Assembly (NCBI RefSeq): GCF_907163085.1
Contig: NZ_CAJQTX010000007.1
Location: forward strand, 518,428-582,427
DNA length: 64,000 nucleotides
Reading direction: 5' to 3'
Origin: Candidatus Accumulibacter sp. ACC003
GTDB taxonomy: Bacteria; Pseudomonadota; Gammaproteobacteria; Burkholderiales; Rhodocyclaceae
The notes below the pieces were generated by a model that saw only the letters and a list, made by a program, of their open reading frames with translations, did not search any database and was not told where the DNA came from. Position numbers and translations under genes: made by a program. This document shows, one piece after another, positions 1-8,824 of the stretch; position 1 is the stretch's first letter; each line of letters starts with the position of its first letter.

Positions 1-1932
1 TATACGCTGATTCCGGCGACCAGCGAGGCGGTGCCGGTGGCACGCTATTACGATGCCCAGGGCCGCGAGCTGCCGGCCGACGCGCCGACCGCCGATATTG
101 CGACCAGCGTTTACGAGATTCGCATCCGTCCGGGTATCCGCTATCAGCCGCATCCGGCTTTCGCCACCGACGCGACCGGGCAGCCGCTCTATGGCGATCT
201 CGATGCCGAGAAATTGCGCGGCATCGAGCAGATCGCCGATTTCGCCGAGACCGGCAGCCGCGAGCTGGTCGCCGACGACTATATCTACCAGATCAAGCGC
301 CTGGCGCACCCGCGGCTGCACTCGCCGATCTTCAGCATGATGGGCGAGCGGATCGTCGGCTTGCGCGAACTCGGGACGACGCTGCACGAGGCCGCCCGGG
401 AGTTGCCGGCAGGTGCCTGGCTCGATCTCGATCGTTTTCCACTGGCCGGCGTCAGCCGCGTCGATCGCTACACCTACCGCATCGAGTTGCGCGGCAAGTA
501 CCCGCAGTTTCCCTACTGGCTGGCGATGCCCTTCTTTGCGCCGGTGCCGCGCGAGGTCGACCGCTTCTACAGCATGCCCGGGATGGCCGAGAAGAACCTG
601 ACGCTCGACTGGTACCCGGTCGGCACCGGGCCGTTCATGCTCACCCGCAACGACCCGAACAGCCGCATGGTGCTCGAGCGCAACCCGAACTTCCACGGCG
701 AGACCTACCCCTGCGTCGGCGAGCCGGGCGACGAGGCGGCCGGCCTGCTCGCCGACTGCGGCAAGCCCTTGCCGTTCATCGACAAAGCGGTTTTCGCGCG
801 CGAGAAGGAAGCGATTCCGTACTGGAACAAGTTCCTGCAGGGCTATTACGACGCTTCGGGGATCTCGTCGGACAGCTTCGACCAGGCGGTGCGGCTTGGC
901 GGCAGCGGCGACGTGCAGCTCACCGACGAGATGCGCCAGAAGGGGATCAGGCTGCTGACCAGCGTCAAGCCGTCGGTTTTCTACATGGGTTTCAATATGC
1001 TCGACCCGGTCGTCGGCGGCATGACGCCGGCGGCGATCAAGCTGCGCCAGGCCTTGTCGATCGCCATCGACCAGGAGGAGTTCATCTCGATCTTCATGAA
1101 CGGCCGCGGCATCGCCGCGACCAGCCCGCTGCCGCCCGGGATTTTCGGCTATCTGGAGGGCCAGGCGGGCAGCAACCCGGTGGTCTACGACTGGGTCGAC
1201 GGGCGCGCGCGGCGCAAGCCGATCGAGGTCGCCAGGAAGCTGCTGGCCGAAGCCGGCTGGCCGAACGGTCGCCACGCGGTCAGCGGCGAACCGCTGGTGC
1301 TCAGCCTCGACACCACCAGCGGCGGCATGGGCGACAAGTCGCGGCTCGACTGGCTGACGCGGCAGTTCGCCAAGCTCGACGTGCAGCTGGTCGTCCGCTC
1401 GACCGACTTCAACCGCTTCCAGGAGAAGATCCGCAAGGGCGCGGTGCAACTCTATTACCTCGGCTGGAACGCCGATTATCCCGACCCGGAGAACTTCCTG
1501 TTCCTGCTCGCCGGCTCCGAGGGCAAGGTCGCGGTGGCCGGCGAAAACGCCTCGAATTACGTCAACCCGGAGTTCGACCGCTTGTTCGAGAAGATGAAGA
1601 ACATGGAGAGCGACGGCCCGCGCGGCGCCGAGCGGCTGGCGATCATCCGCCAGGCGATCGCGATCCTGCAGCACGATGCGCCGTGGATCTTCGGTTTTCA
1701 TCCAAAGAGCTACACGCTCGGCCACGACTGGCTGCACAACCGCAAATCGACCGACGTCGGCAACAATACCCTGAAGTACCAGCGCATCGACGTCGGCCGC
1801 CGCGAGCGCTTGCGGCGCGAGTGGAACGAACCCGTGCTGTGGCCACTGCTGGCGGTGGTCGTTCTGCTGGTGGCGGTGATCCTGCCAGCAGCGATTGGCT
1901 ATCGCCGTCGCGAGCGCGGCACGGCCCGCTGA
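1..1932 (+). CDS. ABC transporter substrate-binding protein, family 5 (5' end outside window)
   Basis: Periplasmic solute-binding protein of the oligopeptide/nickel/microcin-C class, expected to deliver peptides to the permeases encoded just downstream. The reading frame is open from base 1, so the start and signal peptide lie upstream. The family-5 core is visible: the segment around YPVGTGPFML, a KLRQALSIAID helix, and a YYLGWNADYPDPENF motif near the end. Unusually, the C-terminus carries one hydrophobic helix (VLWPLLAVVVLLVAVILPAA) followed by an arginine-rich tail, which would anchor the binding protein in the inner membrane. It is followed after 89 bp by two permeases and a double ATPase, an order like yejABEF. 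The substrate is not known. Confidence 0.88.
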   Translation, partial: YTLIPATSEAVPVARYYDAQGRELPADAPTADIATSVYEIRIRPGIRYQPHPAFATDATGQPLYGDLDAEKLRGIEQIADFAETGSRELVADDYIYQIKRLAHPRLHSPIFSMMGERIVGLRELGTTLHEAARELPAGAWLDLDRFPLAGVSRVDRYTYRIELRGKYPQFPYWLAMPFFAPVPREVDRFYSMPGMAEKNLTLDWYPVGTGPFMLTRNDPNSRMVLERNPNFHGETYPCVGEPGDEAAGLLADCGKPLPFIDKAVFAREKEAIPYWNKFLQGYYDASGISSDSFDQAVRLGGSGDVQLTDEMRQKGIRLLTSVKPSVFYMGFNMLDPVVGGMTPAAIKLRQALSIAIDQEEFISIFMNGRGIAATSPLPPGIFGYLEGQAGSNPVVYDWVDGRARRKPIEVARKLLAEAGWPNGRHAVSGEPLVLSLDTTSGGMGDKSRLDWLTRQFAKLDVQLVVRSTDFNRFQEKIRKGAVQLYYLGWNADYPDPENFLFLLAGSEGKVAVAGENASNYVNPEFDRLFEKMKNMESDGPRGAERLAIIRQAIAILQHDAPWIFGFHPKSYTLGHDWLHNRKSTDVGNNTLKYQRIDVGRRERLRREWNEPVLWPLLAVVVLLVAVILPAAIGYRRRERGTAR

Positions 1933-2021
1933 TGTGGCGCTCGACTACTGCGCCGGCTGCCGCCGCGCGCGGCCGATCGTGCCGCGGCGCTTCGCCTCGG
2001 CTTGCGGTATAGTCGCCGACC

Positions 2022-2999
2022 ATGCTTGCCTACCTCGTTCGCCGCCTGCTCTACGCGCTGCCGATTTTGATCGGCGTTAACCTGATTACCTTCGCGCTGT
2101 TCTTCGTCGTCAACACGCCCGACGACATGGCGCGCATGCAGCTCGGCGTCAAGCGTGTGACGCCCGAAGCGATCGACAAGTGGAAAGCCGAGCGTGGTTA
2201 CGACAAGCCCTTGTTCATCAACGACGCCGCCAGCGGCAGCGCGGTGCTCACCGACACCATCTTCTTCAGCAAGTCGGCACGGATGTTCGCCGGCGATTTC
2301 GGGCGTGCCGAGGACGGTCGCGACATCGCTCGCGAGATCACCTCGCGGATGGGGCCGTCGCTGGCGATCGCGCTGCCGACCTTCATCCTCGGGCTGCTGG
2401 TGACCGTTTCGTTCGCGCTGCTGCTGACCTTCTTCCGGGCCAGCTATCTCGACTTCTGGGGCGTCGTGCTGTGCGTCGCGATGATGTCGATTTCCGGCCT
2501 GTTCTACATCATCGGCGGCCAGTTCCTGATCAGCAAGATCTGGCGGCTGGTGCCGATTTCGGGCTATGGCGGCGGCCTCGACGCGTGGAAGTTCGTGATC
2601 CTGCCGGTGCTGATCGGCGTCATTTCCGGGGTTGGTTCGTCGACCCGCTGGTATCGGACGATTTTCCTCGAGGAAATCTCGCGCGACTACGTACGCACGG
2701 CTCGCGCCAAGGGCCTTTCCGAACTGGTGGTGCTCTTTCGCCACGTCCTGCGCAATGCGATGATCCCGATCCTGACCGGCGTGGTGGTGGTCATCCCGCT
2801 GCTGTTCATGGGTTCGCTGCTCACCGAGTCGTTCTTCGGAATTCCCGGGCTGGGCAGTTACACCATCGACGCCATCAACGCGCAGGATTTTGCCGTCGTG
2901 CGGGCGATGGTCTTCATCGGTTCGCTGCTGTACATCGTCGGCCTGATCCTCACTGACGTCTCCTACACCTTCGTCGACCCGCGGATCCGTTTCAACTGA
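2022..2999 (+). CDS. ABC transporter permease (YejB/DppB-like)
   Basis: Inner-membrane permease of the binding-protein-dependent peptide importer family, 325 aa. It starts with the usual MLAYLVRRLLYALPILIGVN first helix. It has the coupling-helix region that contacts the ATPase (TARAKGLSELVVLFRHVLRNAMIP, EAA-type loop) and ends in VDPRIRFN, as YejB proteins do. Its TGA overlaps the ATG of the next permease (TGATG), so the two are probably translated together. A long periplasmic loop (about residues 30-100) is typical of YejB. No clear Shine-Dalgarno sits before the ATG. By gene order it pairs with the following permease and double ATPase. Confidence 0.9.
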   Translation: MLAYLVRRLLYALPILIGVNLITFALFFVVNTPDDMARMQLGVKRVTPEAIDKWKAERGYDKPLFINDAASGSAVLTDTIFFSKSARMFAGDFGRAEDGRDIAREITSRMGPSLAIALPTFILGLLVTVSFALLLTFFRASYLDFWGVVLCVAMMSISGLFYIIGGQFLISKIWRLVPISGYGGGLDAWKFVILPVLIGVISGVGSSTRWYRTIFLEEISRDYVRTARAKGLSELVVLFRHVLRNAMIPILTGVVVVIPLLFMGSLLTESFFGIPGLGSYTIDAINAQDFAVVRAMVFIGSLLYIVGLILTDVSYTFVDPRIRFN

Positions 3000-4471
3000 T
3001 GACCTTCCTTCCCGTCATTCTCTGGTCCGACGTGCTGATCTGGCTGCTCTTCGTCGCGGCCATCGTTTTCGGCGCGCTGTCGCTGCGCAATCCCCTGTGG
3101 CGGACGGCCTGGCAGCGCGTTGGCCGCAGTCGTGCGGGGATGGCGTCGGCGACGGTCTTGCTGGTCTTCGTCGGCGTCGGTCTGCTCGATTCGCTGCACT
3201 ATCGGCCGCGTCTGGAAAACGCCGCCGGGCCGCAGACGGCCACGGCCGCGCCGCCGCCGACGGCCACGGCCGCGCCGCCGCCGACGGCCTACGCCGTCGA
3301 AGTGCTGTCGCTGCTCGACGTGCTGCTGACGCCGCTACGCACGCGCAACGAGAAGACCTATTCGGAGCCGCTGGCGACACGCGCCTACGCCAAGGAATCG
3401 ATCGAGTCGCGCGACGCCGCCGGCGAGCTGCAGCAGAGCCGCGATTACCCGCGCCTGCGCCATGGCGGCGCGCATCTCGGCGCCGACGAGGCGCGCCGCG
3501 ATGGCGACGTCGGCGATCGCCTGCTGCGCGCCGTCAGCCTGGCCTTTCTGGCCTGGTGGGCGGTCGCCGCGGCGACGGCGGCCGGCGTGGCGCGCGCCGA
3601 GGCGTGCTCGGCGCCGGCAGCGTGGCGGCGAATCTGGAGCAACGAGAGCGATTTCGCCTGGAACGCGGTGCTCGCCGCGGTCGCCTGCCTGCTGCTGGTG
3701 GCGCTGCCGCTGGCGATGCTCGCCGGGCAGTACCACGTTTTCGGCACCGACAAGGTCGGTCAGGACGTCTTCTATCAGGTTCTCAAGAGCGTTCGCACGG
3801 CGCTGGTCATCGGTCTGGTGACGACGCTGGTGACCTTGCCGCTGGCGATCCTGCTCGGCATTCTGGCGGGCTACTTCCGCGGCTGGGTCGACGACCTGAT
3901 CCAGTACCTGTACACGACGCTCAGTTCGATCCCCGGCGTCTTGCTGATTGCCGCCGCGGTGCTGATGATGCAGGTGCTGATCGACAACCACCCGCAGTGG
4001 TTTGCTACCGCCGCCGAGCGCGCCGACCTGCGCCTGCTGGCGCTGTGCTTCATCCTCGGAGTGACCAGCTGGACCGGGCTGTGCCGCTTGCTGCGCGGCG
4101 AGACGCTGAAGCTGCGCGAACTCGAGTACATCCAGGCCGCGCAGGCCTTTGGCGTCACCGATCTGCGGATCATCGGCCGCCACATCGTCCCCAATCTGAT
4201 GCACATCGTGATCATCGCCCTGGTCATGGATTTCTCGAGCCTGGTGCTCGCCGAGGCGGTGCTCTCGTACGTCGGCATCGGCGTCGATCCGACGATGATC
4301 AGCTTTGGCACGATGATCAACAACGCGCGCATGGAACTGGCGCGCGAACCGGCGGTGTGGTGGTCGCTGAGTGCCGCCTTCGTTTTCATGTTCACGCTGG
4401 TGCTCGCCGCCAACCTGCTCGCCGACGCCGTTCGCGACGCTTTCGATCCGCGCATGGCCGGGTCGGCATGA
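2999..4471 (+). CDS. ABC transporter permease (YejE/DppC-like) with enlarged N-terminal region
   Basis: Second permease of the importer, 490 aa against roughly 340 for ordinary YejE/OppC. The C-terminal half (from about residue 240) is standard: a [17 protein letters not shown] motif, the EAA loop ([22 protein letters not shown]) and a final [10 protein letters not shown]. The extra length lies between the first helix and the transport core. It includes an Ala/Pro/Thr stretch made by a 24-bp tandem repeat, a charged segment, and an added hydrophobic helix near residues 175-195. Start ATG overlaps the previous stop; its own stop overlaps the ATPase start (ATGA). The extra region is probably periplasmic; its role is unknown. 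Confidence 0.87.
   Translation: MTFLPVILWSDVLIWLLFVAAIVFGALSLRNPLWRTAWQRVGRSRAGMASATVLLVFVGVGLLDSLHYRPRLENAAGPQTATAAPPPTATAAPPPTAYAVEVLSLLDVLLTPLRTRNEKTYSEPLATRAYAKESIESRDAAGELQQSRDYPRLRHGGAHLGADEARRDGDVGDRLLRAVSLAFLAWWAVAAATAAGVARAEACSAPAAWRRIWSNESDFAWNAVLAAVACLLLVALPLAMLAGQYHVFGTDKVGQDVFYQVLKSVRTALVIGLVTTLVTLPLAILLGILAGYFRGWVDDLIQYLYTTLSSIPGVLLIAAAVLMMQVLIDNHPQWFATAAERADLRLLALCFILGVTSWTGLCRLLRGETLKLRELEYIQAAQAFGVTDLRIIGRHIVPNLMHIVIIALVMDFSSLVLAEAVLSYVGIGVDPTMISFGTMINNARMELAREPAVWWSLSAAFVFMFTLVLAANLLADAVRDAFDPRMAGSA
3236..3283 (+). repeat. 24-bp tandem repeat (two copies) inside the permease gene
   Basis: Two perfect adjacent copies of a 24-bp unit beginning ACGGCCACGG, with a partial third copy after them. 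In frame they encode TATAAPPP twice. This low-complexity linker sits in the enlarged periplasmic segment and is a likely site of slippage length variation. Confidence 0.85.
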
Positions 4472-6510
4472 GCGGCGCGGCCGGGGTGAGCGCCGAGTTG
4501 AGCGCCCAGTTGAGTGAAGACATCCTGCTCGAGGTGCGCGATCTGCGCATCTCTTTCGCCAGTGGCCGGTCGCTGCTGGCGGCGGTCGACGGCGTCGATT
4601 TTCGGGTCGCCGCCGGCGAGACGCTGGCGCTCCTCGGCGAGTCGGGTTGCGGCAAGTCGGCGACGGCGCTCGGCTTGCTGCGCCTGCTGCCGGCTGCCGG
4701 ACGGATGCCCGGCGGCGAGGTGCTTTTTGACGGCCGTGATCTGCTCGCGCTGCCGGAAGCCGAGATGCGCGGCGTTCGCGGTGGCGGCATGGCGATGATC
4801 TTCCAGGAGCCGGCGACCAGCCTCAACCCGGTGCTCACCGTCGGTCACCAGATCGGCGAGGTACTCGAGCGCCACCTCGGCCTGGCCGGACAGGCGGCGC
4901 GCGTGCGCGCGCTGGAGCTGCTCGCTGCGGTCGGCATCGCCGACGCCGAACGCCGCCTCGGCGAGTATCCGTTCCAGCTTTCCGGCGGCATGAAGCAGCG
5001 GGTGATGATCGCCGTCGCGCTGGCCGGCAATCCGCGCCTGTTGATCGCCGACGAGCCGACGACGGCGCTCGACGTCACCATCCAGGCGCAGATTCTCGAA
5101 CTGCTGCGGCGCTTGCAGCGCGAACGCGCGATGGGCATGCTGCTGATTACGCACGATCTCGGCGTCGTCGCGCAGATGGCGACGCGCGTCGCCGTGATGT
5201 ACGCCGGTCAAATCGTCGAAGAAGCGCCGCGCGAGGTCTTCTTTTCGGCCGCGCGCCACCCCTATACGCAGAAACTGTTCGCCGCCTTGCCCGACCTGGC
5301 ACGCCGCGGCGGCCGCTTGGAGACCATCCCCGGGCAGGTGCCGCCACTCGCCGAAATGCCGAGCGGCTGCCGTTTCGCCAGCCGCTGCGAGCACGCCTGG
5401 GAACTCTGTCGTCAGCAGGAACCGCAGGGGCGGCAGGTCGCCCTTGGCCATCGCCTGCGTTGTCATCTCGATCGCCTGCCCGACGCGCCAGGCGGCCGCC
5501 TGGCGGCGCCGGCTGCCGCTGGTGAGGCCGCGCTGGCGCCGGGTGCGCCGCTGCTCGAGGTGCAGGATCTGCGCGTCCACTTCCCGATCCGTCGCGGCAT
5601 CCTGCAGCGCACCGTCGGGCACGTGCGGGCGGTCGATGGCGTCTCGCTCGAACTGGCGCGTGGGCGGACGCTGGCGCTGGTCGGCGAGTCGGGCTGCGGC
5701 AAGACGACGGTCGGCAAGGCGATCCTGCAGTTGATCGCCGCCAGCGGCGGCAGCGTGCGCCTGCTCGGGCAGGAACTCGGCGGCGTCTCGGGCAAGGCCC
5801 GGCGACCGCTGCGCCGCCGCATGCAGATGATTTTTCAGGATCCCTTTGCGTCTCTCAACCCGCGCATGGCGGTCGGCGAGATTATCGGCGAGGGGATGAG
5901 CGCGCTGCGCATCGATATGCACCGGCAGGGCCGGGCGGCGGCGATCGCCGCCGTGCTGCGGCAGGTCGGTCTGGAGGACGCGGCCGCCGGGCGCTATCCG
6001 CACGAGTTCTCGGGTGGCCAGCGGCAGCGCATCGCCATCGCCCGCGCGCTGGCGGTGCAGCCCGACCTGGTGATCTGCGACGAGCCGACATCGGCGCTCG
6101 ACGTCTCGGTGCAGGCGCAAATCCTCAATCTGCTCGGCACGCTGCAGGCCGAGCTCGGACTGGCCTACCTGTTCATCACCCACAACTTCGCAGTGGTCGA
6201 CCACCTGGCGCACGAGGTGGCGGTGATGTATCTGGGCCGCATTGTCGAGCGTGGGTCGGTCGATGACGTCCTGCGTTCGCCACAGCACCCGTACACGCGT
6301 GCGTTGCTGTCAGCGGTTCCCAGTGCTCGTCTCGACGAACAGCCCGAGTTCATCCGTTTGCCGGGTGAGACGCCGTCACCGGCGAATCCGCCAGCGGGTT
6401 GCCACTTTCATCCGCGCTGCCGGCACGCCAGCGCCGCGTGTCGCGAGCGTTACCCCGAAACGACGACGCTGTCGAGCACGCACACGGTGCGTTGCCATCT
6501 CCACTCGTAG
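4468..6510 (+). CDS. ABC transporter ATP-binding protein, duplicated (YejF-like)
   Basis: Energises the peptide importer, 680 aa, two complete ABC ATPases in one chain. Each half has Walker A ([10 protein letters not shown] and [10 protein letters not shown]), a Q-loop in IFQEP or IFQDP, a signature (LSGGMKQR and FSGGQRQR), Walker B with ADEPTTALD or CDEPTSALD, and an H-loop in LLITHD or LFITHN. Each half ends with the oligopeptide-type cysteine cluster ([30 protein letters not shown]). The start is the ATG inside the ATGA overlap with the preceding permease; the frame is open further upstream, but that stretch overlaps the permease gene. The arrangement is that of YejF/DppDF fusions. Confidence 0.93.
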   Translation: MSGAAGVSAELSAQLSEDILLEVRDLRISFASGRSLLAAVDGVDFRVAAGETLALLGESGCGKSATALGLLRLLPAAGRMPGGEVLFDGRDLLALPEAEMRGVRGGGMAMIFQEPATSLNPVLTVGHQIGEVLERHLGLAGQAARVRALELLAAVGIADAERRLGEYPFQLSGGMKQRVMIAVALAGNPRLLIADEPTTALDVTIQAQILELLRRLQRERAMGMLLITHDLGVVAQMATRVAVMYAGQIVEEAPREVFFSAARHPYTQKLFAALPDLARRGGRLETIPGQVPPLAEMPSGCRFASRCEHAWELCRQQEPQGRQVALGHRLRCHLDRLPDAPGGRLAAPAAAGEAALAPGAPLLEVQDLRVHFPIRRGILQRTVGHVRAVDGVSLELARGRTLALVGESGCGKTTVGKAILQLIAASGGSVRLLGQELGGVSGKARRPLRRRMQMIFQDPFASLNPRMAVGEIIGEGMSALRIDMHRQGRAAAIAAVLRQVGLEDAAAGRYPHEFSGGQRQRIAIARALAVQPDLVICDEPTSALDVSVQAQILNLLGTLQAELGLAYLFITHNFAVVDHLAHEVAVMYLGRIVERGSVDDVLRSPQHPYTRALLSAVPSARLDEQPEFIRLPGETPSPANPPAGCHFHPRCRHASAACRERYPETTTLSSTHTVRCHLHS

Positions 6511-6528
6511 CACTCGTAGCGCTCGTAG
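6502..6528 (+). repeat. 9-bp tandem repeat over the ATPase stop codon
   Basis: Three consecutive units (CACTCGTAG, CACTCGTAG, CGCTCGTAG). The first unit contains the TAG stop of the ATPase gene, so each unit repeats an in-frame stop. Confidence 0.7.
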
Positions 6529-6574
6529 CATTTGTCGTGGGTTTGCTGCTCGCCGGGCAGAGCCGGCGCGCGGC

Positions 6575-8320
6575 TCAGGCGAGCCGCGTGGAGAGTTGCC
6601 TGACGAGACTTTGCCGGCCGCTTTGCGAGTTGACCAGCAGCTTGGTGCCGGAGGTCACCTGATCCGAGCGCAGTTTGTTGAGCTGCTTGAGTTCGCTGAC
6701 CGTCATGTCATAGCGCTGGGCGATGCCGAACAGCGTTTCGCCGCGGCGAACGGTATGCGTGCGGCGGGCGGGTTCGGCCTGGCGTTTGCTCGGCGTTGGT
6801 TCCGACTTGCTGGCGATCTCCGTCTTGACCCGCGGCGGCTGCTTGGCCGCTGGCGCCGCCGCTTCGCTGCTCGCCACGGTCAGCGTGCTGCCGGCGTTCA
6901 CTTGATTTGAGCGTAGCTTGTTGAGCTGCTTCAATTCCGCCAGGCTCATGCCGTAGCGCTCGGCTACTACGGCCAGCGTCTCGCCCTTGCGGACCGTGTG
7001 TTTGTGGCTACGGGTGAGCGTCGCCGGTGTCGGCGCGGCCGCCTCAACGGCCGGCGCGCGCGCTGCCGGTTCGACGATCGGTGCTGGCGCAGGCGTAGGC
7101 GCTGGCGCCCTCAGGCCGGCGGGTTCGGGTTCGCTCGCTTCGCCGGCGACCAGCAGCGTCGCTCCCGAAGCGAGCCTGGTGCGGCCCTGAATACCGTTGG
7201 CCGCCTTGAGGCCGGCCACCGTCATCCCGAACCGCGGTGCGACATTCTCGAGTTTCTCGCCCGGCTGCAGCGTGTAGGCCTGCCAGGACGACAGGGGCTT
7301 ATCGCCTTCCTCGTGCGCTTCGAGGTTGTGGTTGAAGGTTTCGACCTTGTCGGCCGGGATCACCATCGGTGTTTCGGATCGGATCACCGGGCGATTGTGC
7401 GAGGGGTTCAGCGCGACGAACTCCTGGACCGGCATTTCGGCAAGTTGCGCGGCCAGTTTGACGTCGATATTGCCGGGGTAGGTGACCGTCGCGAAGTAGG
7501 GGCGCATCGGGACGCCGAGCTTGTTGAGGTCGGCGAGGATGTTGGGGTTGCTGAAGATATTCTTCAAGGCCTGCAGTTTGGGAACGTAATTTCGCGTTTC
7601 CTCGGGCATCTTCAGGCTCAGGTAGTCGGTCGGCAGACCTTGCGCTTCGTTTTTCTTGATCGCCCGACCGACGGCACCTTCGCCCCAGTTGTACGAGGCG
7701 AGCGCCAGGTGCCAGTCGCCGTGCAACTCGTAGATGTATTGCAGGTAGTCGAGGGCGGCGCCGGTCGAGGCGATGATGTCGCGCCGTTCGTCCACCCACC
7801 AGTTCTGTTCCAGCTTGTACTGCTTGCCGGTTGCCGGCACGAACTGCCACAGACCGGAAGCATGACTGCGCGAGTAGGCGGTCGGGTTGTAGGCGCTTTC
7901 CACCATCGGCAGCAGCGCGATTTCCATCGGCATGCCGCGCTTCTCGAGTTCGATAATGATGAAATGCAGGTAGCGGCTGCTCCGCTCGACCATCCGGCGC
8001 AGGTAGTCCGGGTGGTTCAGATACCACTGCTGATGATGAAGAACCAGCTCGTTGTTGATGTTCGGCATCGAGAAGCCGCGCCGCAGGTGCTGGAAGATCT
8101 CGGCAGACTCGTAGGTCAGGTCGATCGTTTCGGGCATCGGCGCTGGCGCCTTGACTTCGATCACCGGCAAGGGCCCGTCGCTGCCCACCGGGACGGCCGC
8201 GGCGACTGGCTTGCTGGGCGCAGGAAGGCCTGCTTGCGGGTCTTGTTTGACTGCTTCTTCCGACCAGGCCGTAGCGCAGGCAAGAGAGAAAACAATGGTG
8301 TACACGATTCTTGGCGTCAT
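6575..8320 (-). CDS. mltD: membrane-bound lytic murein transglycosylase D, three LysM domains
   Basis: Cleaves the glycan strands of peptidoglycan in the periplasm. The protein of 581 aa starts at MTPRIVYTIVFSLACATAW, a signal peptide; a longer frame upstream lacks signal-like sequence, and an AGGA lies before this ATG. The SLT goose-lysozyme-type domain carries the catalytic glutamate in MVESAYNP, followed by SHASGLWQFVPATGKQY and ALASYNWGEGAVGRAI, typical of MltD. The C-terminal half has three LysM peptidoglycan-binding repeats (starting near YTLQPGEKL, HTVRKGETL and HTVRRGETL), the last two close copies, joined by Pro/Ala linkers. It is convergent with the ABC operon. Confidence 0.93.
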   Translation of the reverse strand: MTPRIVYTIVFSLACATAWSEEAVKQDPQAGLPAPSKPVAAAVPVGSDGPLPVIEVKAPAPMPETIDLTYESAEIFQHLRRGFSMPNINNELVLHHQQWYLNHPDYLRRMVERSSRYLHFIIIELEKRGMPMEIALLPMVESAYNPTAYSRSHASGLWQFVPATGKQYKLEQNWWVDERRDIIASTGAALDYLQYIYELHGDWHLALASYNWGEGAVGRAIKKNEAQGLPTDYLSLKMPEETRNYVPKLQALKNIFSNPNILADLNKLGVPMRPYFATVTYPGNIDVKLAAQLAEMPVQEFVALNPSHNRPVIRSETPMVIPADKVETFNHNLEAHEEGDKPLSSWQAYTLQPGEKLENVAPRFGMTVAGLKAANGIQGRTRLASGATLLVAGEASEPEPAGLRAPAPTPAPAPIVEPAARAPAVEAAAPTPATLTRSHKHTVRKGETLAVVAERYGMSLAELKQLNKLRSNQVNAGSTLTVASSEAAAPAAKQPPRVKTEIASKSEPTPSKRQAEPARRTHTVRRGETLFGIAQRYDMTVSELKQLNKLRSDQVTSGTKLLVNSQSGRQSLVRQLSTRLA

Positions 8321-8558
8321 TCGCAGGTCCTGTCTCGTTCTCGAGCGCTGCCAGCTGGTCCCGACCAGGTCGGGTGGCGTGGTCTTGTTTTCTGCTTCAA
8401 GCCCATGATTATAGAACAGGCTCCGGCTCGCCGTACTCTTCATCTGCGGCGCACAAGGCCGCTCTGGCGGTGCTCGGTGCCTGGCCGCCGGGGCAGCGAA
8501 GGGGGCGTCCTGGGCAGACTCTGCGCACTCGGCGAGGGCCGCGACGCGATCCGAAAAA

Positions 8559-8588
8559 GAAAAAAGCCCAGGCAGCTGGGCTTTTTCT
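8559..8588 (-). terminator. intrinsic terminator after tRNA-Asp
   Basis: An 11-bp stem (arms 8561-8571 and 8576-8586; core GCCCAG/CTGGGC) with a 4-nt loop, flanked by A-runs and T-runs on both sides. Read on the minus strand it lies directly after the tRNA and ends in a T-run. The symmetry means it could work in both directions. Confidence 0.85.
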
Positions 8589-8596
8589 TTGTGTGC

Positions 8597-8673
8597 TGGC
8601 GGAGTGGACGGGACTCGAACCCGCGACCCCCGGCGTGACAGGCCGGTATTCTAACCAACTGAACTACCACTCC
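8597..8673 (-). tRNA. tRNA-Asp (GTC)
   Basis: A complete cloverleaf on the minus strand, 77 nt including an encoded CCA. The acceptor stem GGAGTGG pairs with CCACTCC, the discriminator is G, the anticodon loop is CTGTCAC with anticodon GTC, and the T-loop is GGTTCGAGTCC. It is followed by a strong intrinsic terminator. Confidence 0.96.
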
Positions 8674-8824
8674 TTGATCCAAGTGCGCGTAGTGTAACGT
8701 GCGCTTTTGGGTGCTTCGTCGCTGGTGGCAGGTAGGCTGTGGCCACCAAGGAAGCTGCGCATTATAGCGGATTTCGCCGAGCAAGCAAGTGGAAAAACGC
8801 GCCTCGCCGTGGCTTGCCAAGCGC

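Noticed and set aside
1899-2744. Long minus-strand open frame opposite the YejB-like gene
   Set aside because: A GC-rich shadow of a well-recognised gene, with no familiar motif or ribosome site. The same applies to most long antisense frames in the window.
3097-4467. Upstream extension of the double ATPase frame
   Set aside because: It overlaps the permease completely, reads as Arg-rich shadow sequence, and the ATG at 4468 sits in a classical ATGA overlap.
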